Positions 17,811 to 26,065 of a stretch of 64,000 nt of DNA are shown in pieces. The notes beneath the pieces were generated by a model. The model was not told the origin of the DNA. It saw only the letters and a list, made by a program, of their open reading frames with translations, and did not search any database. This DNA is from DASRHD01 sp035485575 (lineage in GTDB: Bacteria > Verrucomicrobiota > Verrucomicrobiia > Opitutales > Opitutaceae), in NCBI GenBank assembly GCA_035485575.1, contig DATHNW010000016.1, positions 62,001 through 126,000 of the forward strand, in the 5' to 3' direction. The position numbers were made by a program, and so were the translations under genes. Numbering within the stretch: position 1 is the stretch's first letter; every line of letters begins with the position of its first letter.

Positions 17811-19937
17811 TTAATTATGGCCAGTGCCAGTCGCGGACTGCGCGGCTTGCAGCCGGGCCAGACTCTCCCGCGCCGCAGTAAAATTGGGATCGATCTGCAA
17901 GGCCTGTTCAAAGTGGCGGATCGCCTCCGCCGGCCGGTTCGAATCGGCCAGAGCCACGCCCAGGTTATAATGCGCGCCCGCATAATCGGGCCTGAGCCGC
18001 AACGCCTCCTCAAAATGCGCGATTGCTTCGGGCAGCCGACCCGCCTGGGCCAGTGCTCCCCCGAGGTTGTTCTGCGCATCAATATAATCCGGCTGGATGC
18101 GCAAAGCCTGTTCGTAGTGGCCGATCGCCTGGGGAATCTGACCGGTCCAGAGCAAGGCATTGCCCAGGTTGTTGTGGGCCTTGGCGTGATCGGGATTAAT
18201 GCGCAGGGCCTGTTCGTAGCGTTGAATGGCCTCGGCCATCTTTGCTTCGCGAACGAGGGCCACGCCGAAATCGTCGTACACATCCGCATTGCCGGGCTCC
18301 AGTCGCAGGGCCTCCTCGTATTGCGCAATGGCCTCCGCCGGCTGGCCCGCCTGGGCTAGAGCCAGACCAAGATTATAATGAGCCTTGGCGAAATCGGGCC
18401 TGATCCGTATTGCCTGCGCATATTGCTCGATGGCTTCCGGCAGCCGGCCGGCCTGCATCAAGGCATTCCCCAGATTATTATGGGTGTCGGCATGGTTGGG
18501 TCTCGCAGCCAGACTCTGCTGATACTGCTCGATCGCCTCCGGTATTTTGCCGATCCGCGCCAGGACAAGGGCCAGATTGTAATGTGCCTCAGGGTAATCC
18601 GGCTTCAGCCGCAACGCTTCCCAGAACTGCCCGATGCCCTCGGGAATCCGGTTCGCATCGATCAAAGCGCTACCCAAGCTATCATGAGCAAAGGCACAGT
18701 CCGGGCGCTTGGCCACCGTGTCGCTCCAGATGGCCAGTTCGGTTTGGAAATCCTGATTGCGACGCCAGGTCACAAAACCGAGCACAATGGCCGCGGCCAT
18801 GAATATGATCACGCTGCGCCGGCCGGCCAGAGCATAAACTCCCAGCACCACGAAGGCCACCACCGCGGCCAGGGCCAGATACATGCGGTGCTCGACGATC
18901 ATCTGCGATGTGCCGGGCAGCAGCGAAGTCGGGGCCAGGATGGCCAGGAACCACGCGCCCAAAAAACCGAAGAAGGGCCAGCGCCACAATGCGATCACCG
19001 TGCCAGCCACCAGCCCAAGAACCACCGGCATATAGGGCAAAACTTCACCCAGGCTTTTGACCCAATAAAATCCGTATTCAAAAATCAGGGGCTGCGGCCA
19101 GATGGACAGCCAGAGATAGCGCGCAATCGCCTGAAACTGGGTCATCCAGTAAGCCAGCCAGGAAAGACCTATGTCGAAGCTGAACGCTCCGTTGCGATTG
19201 CCGCCCGCGCTCACCACGAGATAGCCCAGCAGCACCCAGGTTCCGGCCAGTCCAAGATACAACTGCCAGCGTTTCCGCCAAGCCTCCCCAAAGGATCCGG
19301 CCACAAATGTCCGGTCGTACAAAAACACCATCACTGGAGCCGAAACCATCACCTCCTTGCTGGCCATGCCCAGCAGACAGGCCGCAATGGCGAAGATGTG
19401 CCAGCGGGCGGGAGCAGGTGAATCCATTCCGCGAATACAACCGTAAAGCGTGAGCAGATAGAACAATCCCATCATCGACTCCGCCCGCTGCACCACATAG
19501 GTCACCGACTCCGTCTGCAGAGGATGCAGTGTCCAGATCGCGGCCACAGCCAGGGCCAGGGGCAGCGCCGCATCGCCGAACCGCCCTCGCAGGGAGGGAA
19601 GCAGCAATGTGCGCCGCACGACCCCGAAAAGGGCCAGCCCGGCGAGGATGTGGATCGCCAGGTTCAGTGCGTGATAACCCCAGACGGCCGTGCCGCCCGA
19701 GGCATAGTTGACGGCCAGCGCAAGATTTACCAACGGGCGGCTGGTGGCGGTCGTATCCGGCGGCGGAGACAACACCGGCCAGATCGGCCAGAGATGTCGG
19801 ATCGAGGGGTTGTCCGTGATCGTCGGAATGTCATCGTAAAGAAAAGGGACGGAAAAGCTGTTATGATAAGCCGCCAGCGCAGCGAGAACGATGCCGACAC
19901 CGGCCAGGGCAACGCCCCATGAAGGCGCTTTAGCCAT
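17811..19937 (-). CDS. TMTC-like membrane protein with eight C-terminal TPRs
   Basis: The 708-residue paralogue of the protein encoded at 13610-15343. It has the same N-terminal membrane half (YHNSFSVPFLYDDIPTI, HPLQTESVTYVVQRAESMM, ASKEVMVSAP, PTSLLPGTSQMIVEHRMY) but eight consecutive 34-residue TPRs instead of three, from about residue 425 to the end. The repeats are close to one another (for example AKAHYNLGLALAQAGQPAEA and AGAHYNLGVALADSNRPAEA), suggesting recent expansion. Family inference: polyprenyl-phosphate-sugar-dependent protein glycosyltransferase. It is transcribed toward the GT39 gene with a 156-bp gap. The ATG at 19937 is preferred over a GTG at 19970. Confidence 0.88.
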   Translation of the reverse strand: MAKAPSWGVALAGVGIVLAALAAYHNSFSVPFLYDDIPTITDNPSIRHLWPIWPVLSPPPDTTATSRPLVNLALAVNYASGGTAVWGYHALNLAIHILAGLALFGVVRRTLLLPSLRGRFGDAALPLALAVAAIWTLHPLQTESVTYVVQRAESMMGLFYLLTLYGCIRGMDSPAPARWHIFAIAACLLGMASKEVMVSAPVMVFLYDRTFVAGSFGEAWRKRWQLYLGLAGTWVLLGYLVVSAGGNRNGAFSFDIGLSWLAYWMTQFQAIARYLWLSIWPQPLIFEYGFYWVKSLGEVLPYMPVVLGLVAGTVIALWRWPFFGFLGAWFLAILAPTSLLPGTSQMIVEHRMYLALAAVVAFVVLGVYALAGRRSVIIFMAAAIVLGFVTWRRNQDFQTELAIWSDTVAKRPDCAFAHDSLGSALIDANRIPEGIGQFWEALRLKPDYPEAHYNLALVLARIGKIPEAIEQYQQSLAARPNHADTHNNLGNALMQAGRLPEAIEQYAQAIRIRPDFAKAHYNLGLALAQAGQPAEAIAQYEEALRLEPGNADVYDDFGVALVREAKMAEAIQRYEQALRINPDHAKAHNNLGNALLWTGQIPQAIGHYEQALRIQPDYIDAQNNLGGALAQAGRLPEAIAHFEEALRLRPDYAGAHYNLGVALADSNRPAEAIRHFEQALQIDPNFTAARESLARLQAAQSATGTGHN

Positions 19938-20100
19938 TCGTTTCAGTGGGGTTTGTGCCTCCGGGGTCACGCTCGATTGTGACAGGTCGCTGGCATATCA
20001 AGGCAAGGGCAAATCTTCACCGACGTTGCTACCGACAACATTGCAATCAGTTTTCACCAAGGCGGACGTGATTCGCGCGCAGGCTGGATTCACTGCATCG

Positions 20101-20144
20101 TCACGGTGCATCCAGTATTGCCAGACATTGTCATTACACCGTGA
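20101..20144. repeat. Perfect 8-bp inverted repeat in the divergent TMTC/MFS promoter region
   Basis: TCACGGTG (20101-20108) and its exact complement CACCGTGA (20137-20144) are separated by 28 nt and followed on the plus strand by the T-rich run TTTTATTGTTT. It lies between two divergent genes, so it could be a paired operator, or a leader hairpin for the MFS gene. Chance occurrence is possible. Confidence 0.35.
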
Positions 20145-20236
20145 TTTTATTGTTTGGTCCATGTCACGCCGGTCAAAAGGTTGGCTTACTCATTGTGCGA
20201 TGATTGTCTTTTGTCCGTGCAATAAAAGTCATCCGG

Positions 20237-21697
20237 ATGCCCCTCGCCGCGCCGCCATTTTCCCCGCCCGCCCCGCCGATCTATCAGGCTGGCACGTTGA
20301 CCTACACCAAGGAGGCTCTCTATCGCCTTTTCTTTTGGCTGCTGGTGGGCGACCTGGTCTTTACTTTGGTGGGCCAGCTTGAGCTGCGCATGTTTCCCGT
20401 CTTTCTGAAGCAGGAGGGCGCCTCGGACAAGGCCATCGCGATCATGGCAAGTTCCATTCCCGCGGTCATGCGCTTCTTCTTCAATCCGATCGTGAACTAT
20501 CAATCGGATCGCAAGCGGAGTCCACGCGGTCGGCGGATACCGTACATTTTGTGGGCGGCGCCCGGCGTGGCGTTGTTTCTCGCGCTCATTCCCTTCACGT
20601 CGGAAATTTCCTCGTCCCTGCTTCGGATCCACTGGCTTTCGCTCTGGCTGGCCAAAGTCCCGCTGGCGCCTGCCATCCTGATCTTCGGTCTCCTGGCCAT
20701 GCTCTACCAGGCATTTCAGCTGGTGGTCAGCCCGACGTATTTCTGCCTCCTGCGGGATGTCGTCCCCACCAGTCACCTGGGCCGCTTCATGTCGCTGTTC
20801 AGAATGGTGGGCGCGTTCGCCACATTCGGATTCAATTACTGGCTGTTTGGGCTGGCCGGGCATCACGCGGGATACGTTTTTGCCGGGATCGGTGCCGCCA
20901 ACTTCCTGGGGTTTTTCGCCATGTGTCTTTTTGTGCGAGAACAGGCGTATCCATCAACGGAGGAAAAACCGCGGCTGGGTGAAAACCCCGCCCGCTGGCC
21001 GGTGGCGAGAGCGTGCTTTAATTTCGCCGCCGAATCCTTTAGCCCGCCCCTCTACTGGTGGATCTACGTGACCCGCCTGCTGATTTATGCCGCGATACCC
21101 GTGGCCTCATTCCTGATTTTTTTTGCGCAACGGGAGATCGGAATCAGCCTCGATGTCACAGGCAAGATCCTAGCCTGGCCTTCTTTCTGCTGGATTGTCC
21201 TCGCCTACCCGATCGGACTGATGATCGACCGGCGCGGTCCCATTCCAGTTTTGGCCGTGTCGCTGGCGATTCTGTCCGCCAGTTGTCTCGGCTCTTTCTT
21301 TTTCATCACCGGAGAAACCTCTTTTTTCATCTGCACGCTCATCACCGGCACAGCTGTTTGGGTTGTCTCCCTCGCCCAGGTCCTGCTGTCGCAACAACTC
21401 TTTCATCCTGCGCGAATGGGCCAGCTCAGCTCGGCCAACATTCTTTTGCAGTCCGCCGTCATCGCCCTGGTGACCAGTCCCGCGACCGGATGGTTTTTGG
21501 ATCTCATGCGAGGCACCACGTTTCATCTGACGCTGCCTCTCATCGGGCCGCTGTCGATCGGCCCCTATCGCTTCATCTATCTTATATTGGCCATGCTTTT
21601 TTCATTTTCGCTCCTCGGCACCTTGCGGGTTCGCCATTACTGGCAAAAGCAGGGCGGACCGGGAAACTATGCGCCGCCAGCTTTGAAGCCGGATTGA
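20237..21697 (+). CDS. Major facilitator superfamily transporter
   Basis: A 486-residue protein with about twelve membrane helices. The loop between helices 2 and 3 carries NYQSDRKRSPRGRRIPYILW, an MFS motif A variant (DxxSDRxRxxxGRR) often found in sugar and glycoside carriers of the SUT/GPH type. The C-terminal half (LAYPIGLMIDRRGPIPVL) repeats the motif, as expected from internal duplication. The substrate is unknown. A short Pro-rich cytoplasmic N-terminus follows the ATG at 20237; an earlier TTG at 20204 is less likely. It is divergent from the TMTC-like gene and ends shortly before the tRNA, which lies on the opposite strand. Confidence 0.88.
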   Translation: MPLAAPPFSPPAPPIYQAGTLTYTKEALYRLFFWLLVGDLVFTLVGQLELRMFPVFLKQEGASDKAIAIMASSIPAVMRFFFNPIVNYQSDRKRSPRGRRIPYILWAAPGVALFLALIPFTSEISSSLLRIHWLSLWLAKVPLAPAILIFGLLAMLYQAFQLVVSPTYFCLLRDVVPTSHLGRFMSLFRMVGAFATFGFNYWLFGLAGHHAGYVFAGIGAANFLGFFAMCLFVREQAYPSTEEKPRLGENPARWPVARACFNFAAESFSPPLYWWIYVTRLLIYAAIPVASFLIFFAQREIGISLDVTGKILAWPSFCWIVLAYPIGLMIDRRGPIPVLAVSLAILSASCLGSFFFITGETSFFICTLITGTAVWVVSLAQVLLSQQLFHPARMGQLSSANILLQSAVIALVTSPATGWFLDLMRGTTFHLTLPLIGPLSIGPYRFIYLILAMLFSFSLLGTLRVRHYWQKQGGPGNYAPPALKPD

Positions 21698-21741
21698 AAA
21701 GAATCGGAATTCCCAGGATTTCTAACCATTGCCTGTGCTGC

Positions 21742-21816
21742 TGGCGCCCCCACGGGGAATCGAACCCCGGTTTGAGCCTTGAGAGGGCTCCGTCCTAGCC
21801 GCTAGACGATGAGGGC
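21742..21816 (-). tRNA. tRNA-Glu (anticodon CUC)
   Basis: Reading the minus strand from 21816, a 7-bp acceptor stem forms between GCCCTCA and TGGGGGC (one G-U pair). The anticodon stem GAGCC/GGCTC encloses the loop CTCTCAA, giving anticodon CUC for GAG codons. The T arm is CGGGG-TTCGATT-CCCCG. The 3' CCA is encoded at 21742-21744 after a G discriminator. The D arm reads TCGTCTAGCGGCTAGGA, typical of tRNA-Glu. Confidence 0.95.
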
Positions 21817-21879
21817 GTTGGCGCAAAGGGAAAGCGAAGCGCACCGGACGCCTGCTCGTCAAGCGCGCAGGCGCAAGGC

Positions 21880-22299
21880 TCAGGCCGAGAAAATTTCCTC
21901 AGGCTTGAAAAAACGCACGATCTCGGCCTTCGCGTTTTCCACGCTGTCGGAGGCGTGCGCGACGTTCTTCATCATCTCCGTGCCAAAATCTCCGCGAATA
22001 GTGCCTTTCGGCGCCTTGCGCGAATCAGTCGGCCCGAGCAGGTCGCGCACTTTCTGCACAACCTGGCTGCCCTGCAACGCCATTACGATGACCGGCCGCG
22101 AGCTCATGAATGCTTCAATTTCCGGGTAAAACGGCTTGTCGGCCACGTGCGCGTAATGTTCACGCAGGATCGCAGGCGTGAGGCGCATCATTTTGCAACC
22201 GACAATGGCAAAACCGGCTTTCTCGAACCGGTCGAGCACATTGCCCACGTGCTGCTGTTGCATGCAATCGGGCTTAAAAATAATCAGGGTTTTCTCCAT
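21880..22299 (-). CDS. ndk: Nucleoside diphosphate kinase
   Basis: Ndk balances NTP pools by ping-pong phosphate transfer through a phosphohistidine. The 139-residue length is typical. The N-terminus TLIIFKPDCMQQ holds the conserved Lys of the family, and the catalytic His is in NVAHASDSVENA, where Ala replaces the more common Gly. The RGDFG segment and the C-terminal FFKPEEIF are also standard. It starts at the ATG at 22299, is apparently monocistronic, and lies just downstream of the secreted S26-like peptidase gene on the same strand. Confidence 0.96.
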   Translation of the reverse strand: MEKTLIIFKPDCMQQQHVGNVLDRFEKAGFAIVGCKMMRLTPAILREHYAHVADKPFYPEIEAFMSSRPVIVMALQGSQVVQKVRDLLGPTDSRKAPKGTIRGDFGTEMMKNVAHASDSVENAKAEIVRFFKPEEIFSA

Positions 22300-22381
22300 A
22301 AAGGGACGAGCCTACAGCTCGCGCCCCGCTTGGAAAGTCTGATTTTGGCCCCTCCCCGCCCATCCGCCGGCCCTGCAGGCC

Positions 22382-22888
22382 TTACCTGGCCGGAGCCGCC
22401 AGGGCGACCGGCACCTGATCCAGCGTCGCCGCGTAGAGGGCAGGAGTGCGGTGGGACAGGCCGCTCGAGTGGAAAGTCGCATAAACCACGCCGAGCAGGT
22501 TGCTCGCGTTCACCACCGTCGTATCCGCGGTGCTGTTGTTCCAGCCCTTGACCTGCCAGCCACCGTCCACGCGGGCCACAAGCCTGTGGGCCACGGTCTC
22601 ACCGAAGCGATTCTGGTAAACGACCACCATGCCCTCGTGGAGCCGGGCCGCGTTGATCTTTTTCACGACCACAACCGAGCCTTCGCCAAAATAGGGCAGC
22701 ATCGAAATACCCTCGATGCGCATCACCGCCAGATTTGAATGCTGGGCGGCCAGCGCCTGCGCGTCAGCCAGCGCAGTCTCCAGTGAGATCGGGGAGACCG
22801 GCACTTCGTCCGCGCCTCGCGCGAGACTCCCGCCAACCATTAAAATAGTTACTGCGGTCGAGTAGCGGAGCAGGGCGGCGAATTTCAT
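22382..22888 (-). CDS. Exported S24/S26-like (signal-peptidase fold) serine peptidase homologue
   Basis: A 168-residue protein with a signal peptide (MKFAALLRYSTAVTILMVGG, cleavage near ARG-AD). Residues ~55-140 match the LexA/signal-peptidase fold: MRIEGISMLPYFGEGSVVVV contains the nucleophile motif G-x-SM-P, GMVVVYQNRFGETVAHRLVA follows, and VKGWNNSTAD corresponds to the family's GDN-like turn. A His (AHRLV) stands where bacterial enzymes have the catalytic Lys, as in archaeal/eukaryotic-type S26B peptidases. Unlike a true signal peptidase there is no C-terminal anchor and the N-terminus looks cleavable. Role unknown; it may be active periplasmically or be a non-catalytic relative. Confidence 0.8.
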   Translation of the reverse strand: MKFAALLRYSTAVTILMVGGSLARGADEVPVSPISLETALADAQALAAQHSNLAVMRIEGISMLPYFGEGSVVVVKKINAARLHEGMVVVYQNRFGETVAHRLVARVDGGWQVKGWNNSTADTTVVNASNLLGVVYATFHSSGLSHRTPALYAATLDQVPVALAAPAR

Positions 22889-22895
22889 GGGCCCA

Positions 22896-22911
22896 TCCTA
22901 CGCGCATAGGA
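22896..22911. promoter_or_regulatory. Near-perfect palindrome just upstream of the S26-like gene start
   Basis: TCCTACGCGCATAGGA is palindromic except for one central mismatched pair, and it ends 7 nt before the ATG at 22888 on the minus strand. It could be an operator or a hairpin covering the initiation region; no Shine-Dalgarno site is otherwise seen. Function is not established. Confidence 0.3.
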
Positions 22912-23012
22912 GAATTTTGGGTATCGGGCCTAGTTCTGGGTTCGGGGTTTCCCTTTACTCAAACTTTACCGAGCACGACCCCATCGGTCATAGGCACTCC
23001 CGTCAGTGTGAA

Positions 23013-23026
23013 GGGGGTGCACCCCC
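23013..23026. repeat. Perfect 14-bp palindrome GGGGGTGCACCCCC
   Basis: An exact palindrome in the 250-bp region between the TIGR01777 epimerase gene and the S26-like gene. It is about 125 bp upstream of the latter's start, consistent with a dimeric-regulator operator. No known regulator matches with confidence. Confidence 0.4.
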
Positions 23027-23063
23027 TACCCACCCGGGCAATACCCCACCTGTGACCCTAGAG

Positions 23064-23086
23064 AAAAAAACCCGGGTCAGGTCCGG
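23064..23086 (-). terminator. Weak candidate rho-independent terminator after the TIGR01777 epimerase gene
   Basis: On the minus strand a short GC stem (CCGGA...CCCGG) is followed by seven T residues, about 50 nt after the stop of the gene at 23139-24518. The stem is only 4-5 bp, so this is tentative. Confidence 0.3.
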
Positions 23087-23138
23087 CAGCTGATAGTCGC
23101 CTGCAATTCCAGCCGGCTTTCGCAATTAATTAGCATCA

Positions 23139-24518
23139 TTACGCGCCCGGCGTCTTTCCCAGCATGTAACGCAGCGCCCCTCCCAGCTCCGGCCAGCGAA
23201 AGGCATGGCCGGCCTCCGCCAGTCTTGTCGGCCGCACGAGCGCGCCGGCCAGCAATGCCTCCCTCGCCATTTCACCGAATGCAACGCGCAAAAGGGGTTC
23301 CGGGACCGGCCACCAGGCCGGCCGATGCAGAACCAGTGCGAGCGTCCGGGAAAATTCATCGTTGCGCACGGCACCGGGCGCAACGGCGTTGACCGGCCCG
23401 CGCAGCCGCTCATCGCCCAGGGCGCGCCCGATTACGCCGAGCAAATCATCTATCGTAATCCAGCCCATCCACTGCCGCCCCGAACCAAGCCGTCCGCCCA
23501 ATCCCGCGCGAAACACCGGCAGCAGCCGGGCCAGCGCACCGCCGGCCGGCGTCAGCACCACACCGGCCCGCAGACATACTGTCCTCACCCCCAGGGCCCC
23601 GGCCGCCTGCGCTTCGCGTTCCCAGGCCGCGCATACGTCGGACAAAAATCCGCGGCCCATGGAGCTTCCCTCCTCCAGCACTTCATCTCCTCGATCGCCA
23701 TAAAAGCCCGTTGCCGACATGCTCACGAGCACCCGAGGCCGGTCCGATGTTTTTGCCAGCGCCGTTACAAGCGTACGCGTTCCTTCGACCCGGCTGCGCA
23801 AAATCTCCGCCTTCCGCGCCGCCGTCCAGCGGCCCTCCGCCAGATTGGCGCCCGCCAGATGCACCACCGCGTCCGCGCCTTCGAGCGCCGGCGCGGCCAG
23901 TTCACCCGTGCCCGGATTCCAAAAAAAACCGTCCTCCGCCGCCGGCTTCCGGCGCATCAGCCGGCGCACCGTGTGGCCCTGCGTCTGCAAAAACGGCACA
24001 AGCGCGCGGCCCACGAGACCGCCCGTACCCGTCACCGCGATACAGAGCGGCGGACCTGCGGACCGTTCTTCGAGGTCAAGCCGCGTCACCGCATGCCGGT
24101 AGGCAAAAAGTCCGGCAAGTTTTCGGCGCACAAAATTCCGTCCGAAAAAAATTCCCGCCGCGCCGCCCCGCAGCCGGTAGTGGATTTCATCTGTGAGCGT
24201 GCAGGCATCAGCGCCCGCCGGATCAATGCGGTGCAGATGCTCCCAGCGCGCGAACGGTCCCTGGAGTTGCACGTCGCGGAACTGCAACCCGGCAACATAG
24301 TCGCAATGCCCGACCTCCCAGCGTATCCATGCCGGCCCGGCCTTCATGCGCAACGTCACGCGTCCGCCGTCGCGGATGCCGCCCGTGCGCGAGAGCACCT
24401 CGATGCGCTCCCATGGCGGGCACAGTCGCTCAAACGCCCCCGACCGTTCATGCCAGGCAAACACCTCCGCCGCCGGACGGGCAATCAGGGAGGTCCGGGA
24501 AAATATTTCGTCACGCAT
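23139..24518 (-). CDS. SRPBCC domain fused to TIGR01777-family sugar-nucleotide epimerase-like protein
   Basis: A 459-residue two-domain protein. Residues ~1-150 (FSRTSLIARPAAEVFAWHER onward) form an SRPBCC/START-like ligand-binding fold. Residues ~155-459 form an atypical short-chain dehydrogenase of the YfcH/SulA-like TIGR01777 family, with the Rossmann motif VTGTGGLVGRALVPFL, then HLAGANLAEGRW and SATGFYGDRGDEVLEE. Fusions of this kind are known, but their substrates are not. I chose the ATG at 24518 because it begins at the SRPBCC domain and avoids overlap with glgA; longer starts run into glgA. It follows glgA by 35 bp on the same strand, probably as an operon. Confidence 0.92.
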   Translation of the reverse strand: MRDEIFSRTSLIARPAAEVFAWHERSGAFERLCPPWERIEVLSRTGGIRDGGRVTLRMKAGPAWIRWEVGHCDYVAGLQFRDVQLQGPFARWEHLHRIDPAGADACTLTDEIHYRLRGGAAGIFFGRNFVRRKLAGLFAYRHAVTRLDLEERSAGPPLCIAVTGTGGLVGRALVPFLQTQGHTVRRLMRRKPAAEDGFFWNPGTGELAAPALEGADAVVHLAGANLAEGRWTAARKAEILRSRVEGTRTLVTALAKTSDRPRVLVSMSATGFYGDRGDEVLEEGSSMGRGFLSDVCAAWEREAQAAGALGVRTVCLRAGVVLTPAGGALARLLPVFRAGLGGRLGSGRQWMGWITIDDLLGVIGRALGDERLRGPVNAVAPGAVRNDEFSRTLALVLHRPAWWPVPEPLLRVAFGEMAREALLAGALVRPTRLAEAGHAFRWPELGGALRYMLGKTPGA

Positions 24519-24553
24519 GCGGCCTTTGGTGGAAGCGCAGGCGCAAGTGCCGC

Positions 24554-25996
24554 TTACAGCGCGTCCTGATAAAGTTTTTCGTAGGCCTTGGCGGCCTTCT
24601 TCCAGCCGAAGTCGCGGCCCATCCCGCGCTGCTGCACCACGGCAAGGCGTGGTGCATCGGCAAAAAGCTTCAGCGTACGATGCAGTGCCTCGCGCAAGCC
24701 CTCGGCGCTGGGTGCGCACATCAACCCTGTGCCCGCGGCCGGCAGCTCATCCACGTCGGTCACCGTATCCACCAGACCACCAACGCGGCTGACAATGGGC
24801 ACCGTGCCGTAAATCTGCGAATACATCTGGTTGAGTCCGCATGGCTCGAAAAGCGACGGCATCAGGAAAAAATCACTACCCGCCTCGATCAGGTGGCTCA
24901 TGGCTTCGTCCAGTCGCGCACTGAGAGCGATTTGGCGCGGATGCGCCGCGGCGAGTTCACGCAGCGCCTCCTGATAGCGGCGTTCACCCGTGCCGAGAAT
25001 GATGAGCCGGCAGTTTTGCTCGATGAAAAATTCCTTGTTCGCCAGCACGAGATCCAGGCCCTTCTGCTCGGTCAAGCGGCAGACCATGCCAAAGACCGGC
25101 CCGGTGAATTTCGGATCGAGGCCATGACGGCGCAGCAGTTCGGCCCGGCACAGGCCCTTGCCCTCAAGATCGCCGGCGGAAAAAGTCGCGGGCAGGAGCG
25201 CATCCGTCGCCGGACTCCACACCCTCATGTCGATGCCGTTGAGCAGGCCGGCAAGGTCCTCAACCCGCGTTTGCACCACGCCATCGAGACCGCAGCCGAA
25301 CTCGGGCGTCTGGATCTCCTGCATGTAGCGCGGGCTGACGGTCGTCACCCGGTCGGCAAAAAGGATGCCGCCCTTCATCATGCTCATCTGCCCGTAGAAC
25401 TCCACGCCATCGATGCTCATCAGTTCATCCGGCAGGTTCGTGCGGTAAAACGAGCGCGCGGGAAAAACGCCCTGGAACGCAATGTTATGAATGGTGAACA
25501 CGGTCTTCAGAGCCAGTGTCCCGCCGTGGCGGCGCTCAGCGTAGCGCAGCAGCAGCGGCAGCAGGCCGGTCTGCCAGTCGTGTCCGTGCACGATGTCGGC
25601 CTGCAGCTCAGAGAGGCGGATCGTTTCGACCACACCCTTGCAGAAGAAAATAAACCGGTGGTGATTGTCCTCATAATCGCGCTCGCCGTTGCTGTAGAGA
25701 CCGCGGCGGTCGAAAAATTCCTCCCGGCAGATGAGGTAGACCGTGAGGTTCTTGCGCGGTGAAAACGTCCACACCTCGCCGGTGTAAAAGACGTCGCCCA
25801 TCTCGATGTGCAGCTTCAGTCGCCGCTCCGCCCGCAACGCATGCGAATGCTCGAGCGCCGCCCGGTAGCCGGGGATGAACACCGCCACCTCATGCCCATG
25901 ATCGGCCAGCGTCGCCGTCAGCGAACCCACGACATCCGCCAGACCTCCCGTCTTCACGTAGGGAAACATCTCGCTGGCAACGTGAACGATTTTCAT
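24554..25996 (-). CDS. glgA: Glycogen (starch) synthase, ADP-glucose-dependent
   Basis: GlgA (GT5) elongates alpha-1,4-glucan from ADP-glucose for glycogen storage. The 480-residue length is typical. The N-terminal domain shows the ADP-glucose-binding KTGGL motif in EMFPYVKTGGLADVVGSL at about residues 9-26. IVHGHDWQTGLLPLL, the GT-B C-terminal MVCRLTEQKGLDLVL and the catalytic-region SLFEPCGLNQMYS follow. It starts at the ATG at 25996 and is divergent from rnr with a 69-bp gap. glgB, glgC and glgP are not in the window, so the pathway is scattered. Confidence 0.96.
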   Translation of the reverse strand: MKIVHVASEMFPYVKTGGLADVVGSLTATLADHGHEVAVFIPGYRAALEHSHALRAERRLKLHIEMGDVFYTGEVWTFSPRKNLTVYLICREEFFDRRGLYSNGERDYEDNHHRFIFFCKGVVETIRLSELQADIVHGHDWQTGLLPLLLRYAERRHGGTLALKTVFTIHNIAFQGVFPARSFYRTNLPDELMSIDGVEFYGQMSMMKGGILFADRVTTVSPRYMQEIQTPEFGCGLDGVVQTRVEDLAGLLNGIDMRVWSPATDALLPATFSAGDLEGKGLCRAELLRRHGLDPKFTGPVFGMVCRLTEQKGLDLVLANKEFFIEQNCRLIILGTGERRYQEALRELAAAHPRQIALSARLDEAMSHLIEAGSDFFLMPSLFEPCGLNQMYSQIYGTVPIVSRVGGLVDTVTDVDELPAAGTGLMCAPSAEGLREALHRTLKLFADAPRLAVVQQRGMGRDFGWKKAAKAYEKLYQDAL

Positions 25997-26065
25997 CGCG
26001 CCACGCTAAGCGGCGTTATTGGTTGATTCCAACCAGAAAGCCCGCGCCCGTTTTTTTTCATTGCC

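Noticed and set aside
12336..21697. The accessory region as an integrated mobile element
   Set aside because: No integrase, transposase, flanking direct repeats or phage genes were found, and the tRNA at 21742-21816 shows no duplicated 3' end within the region.
21880..22299. Ala instead of Gly in the Ndk active-site motif (NVAHASDS)
   Set aside because: The HASDS variant occurs in other functional Ndk proteins and the catalytic His and Lys are intact, so this is ordinary variation.
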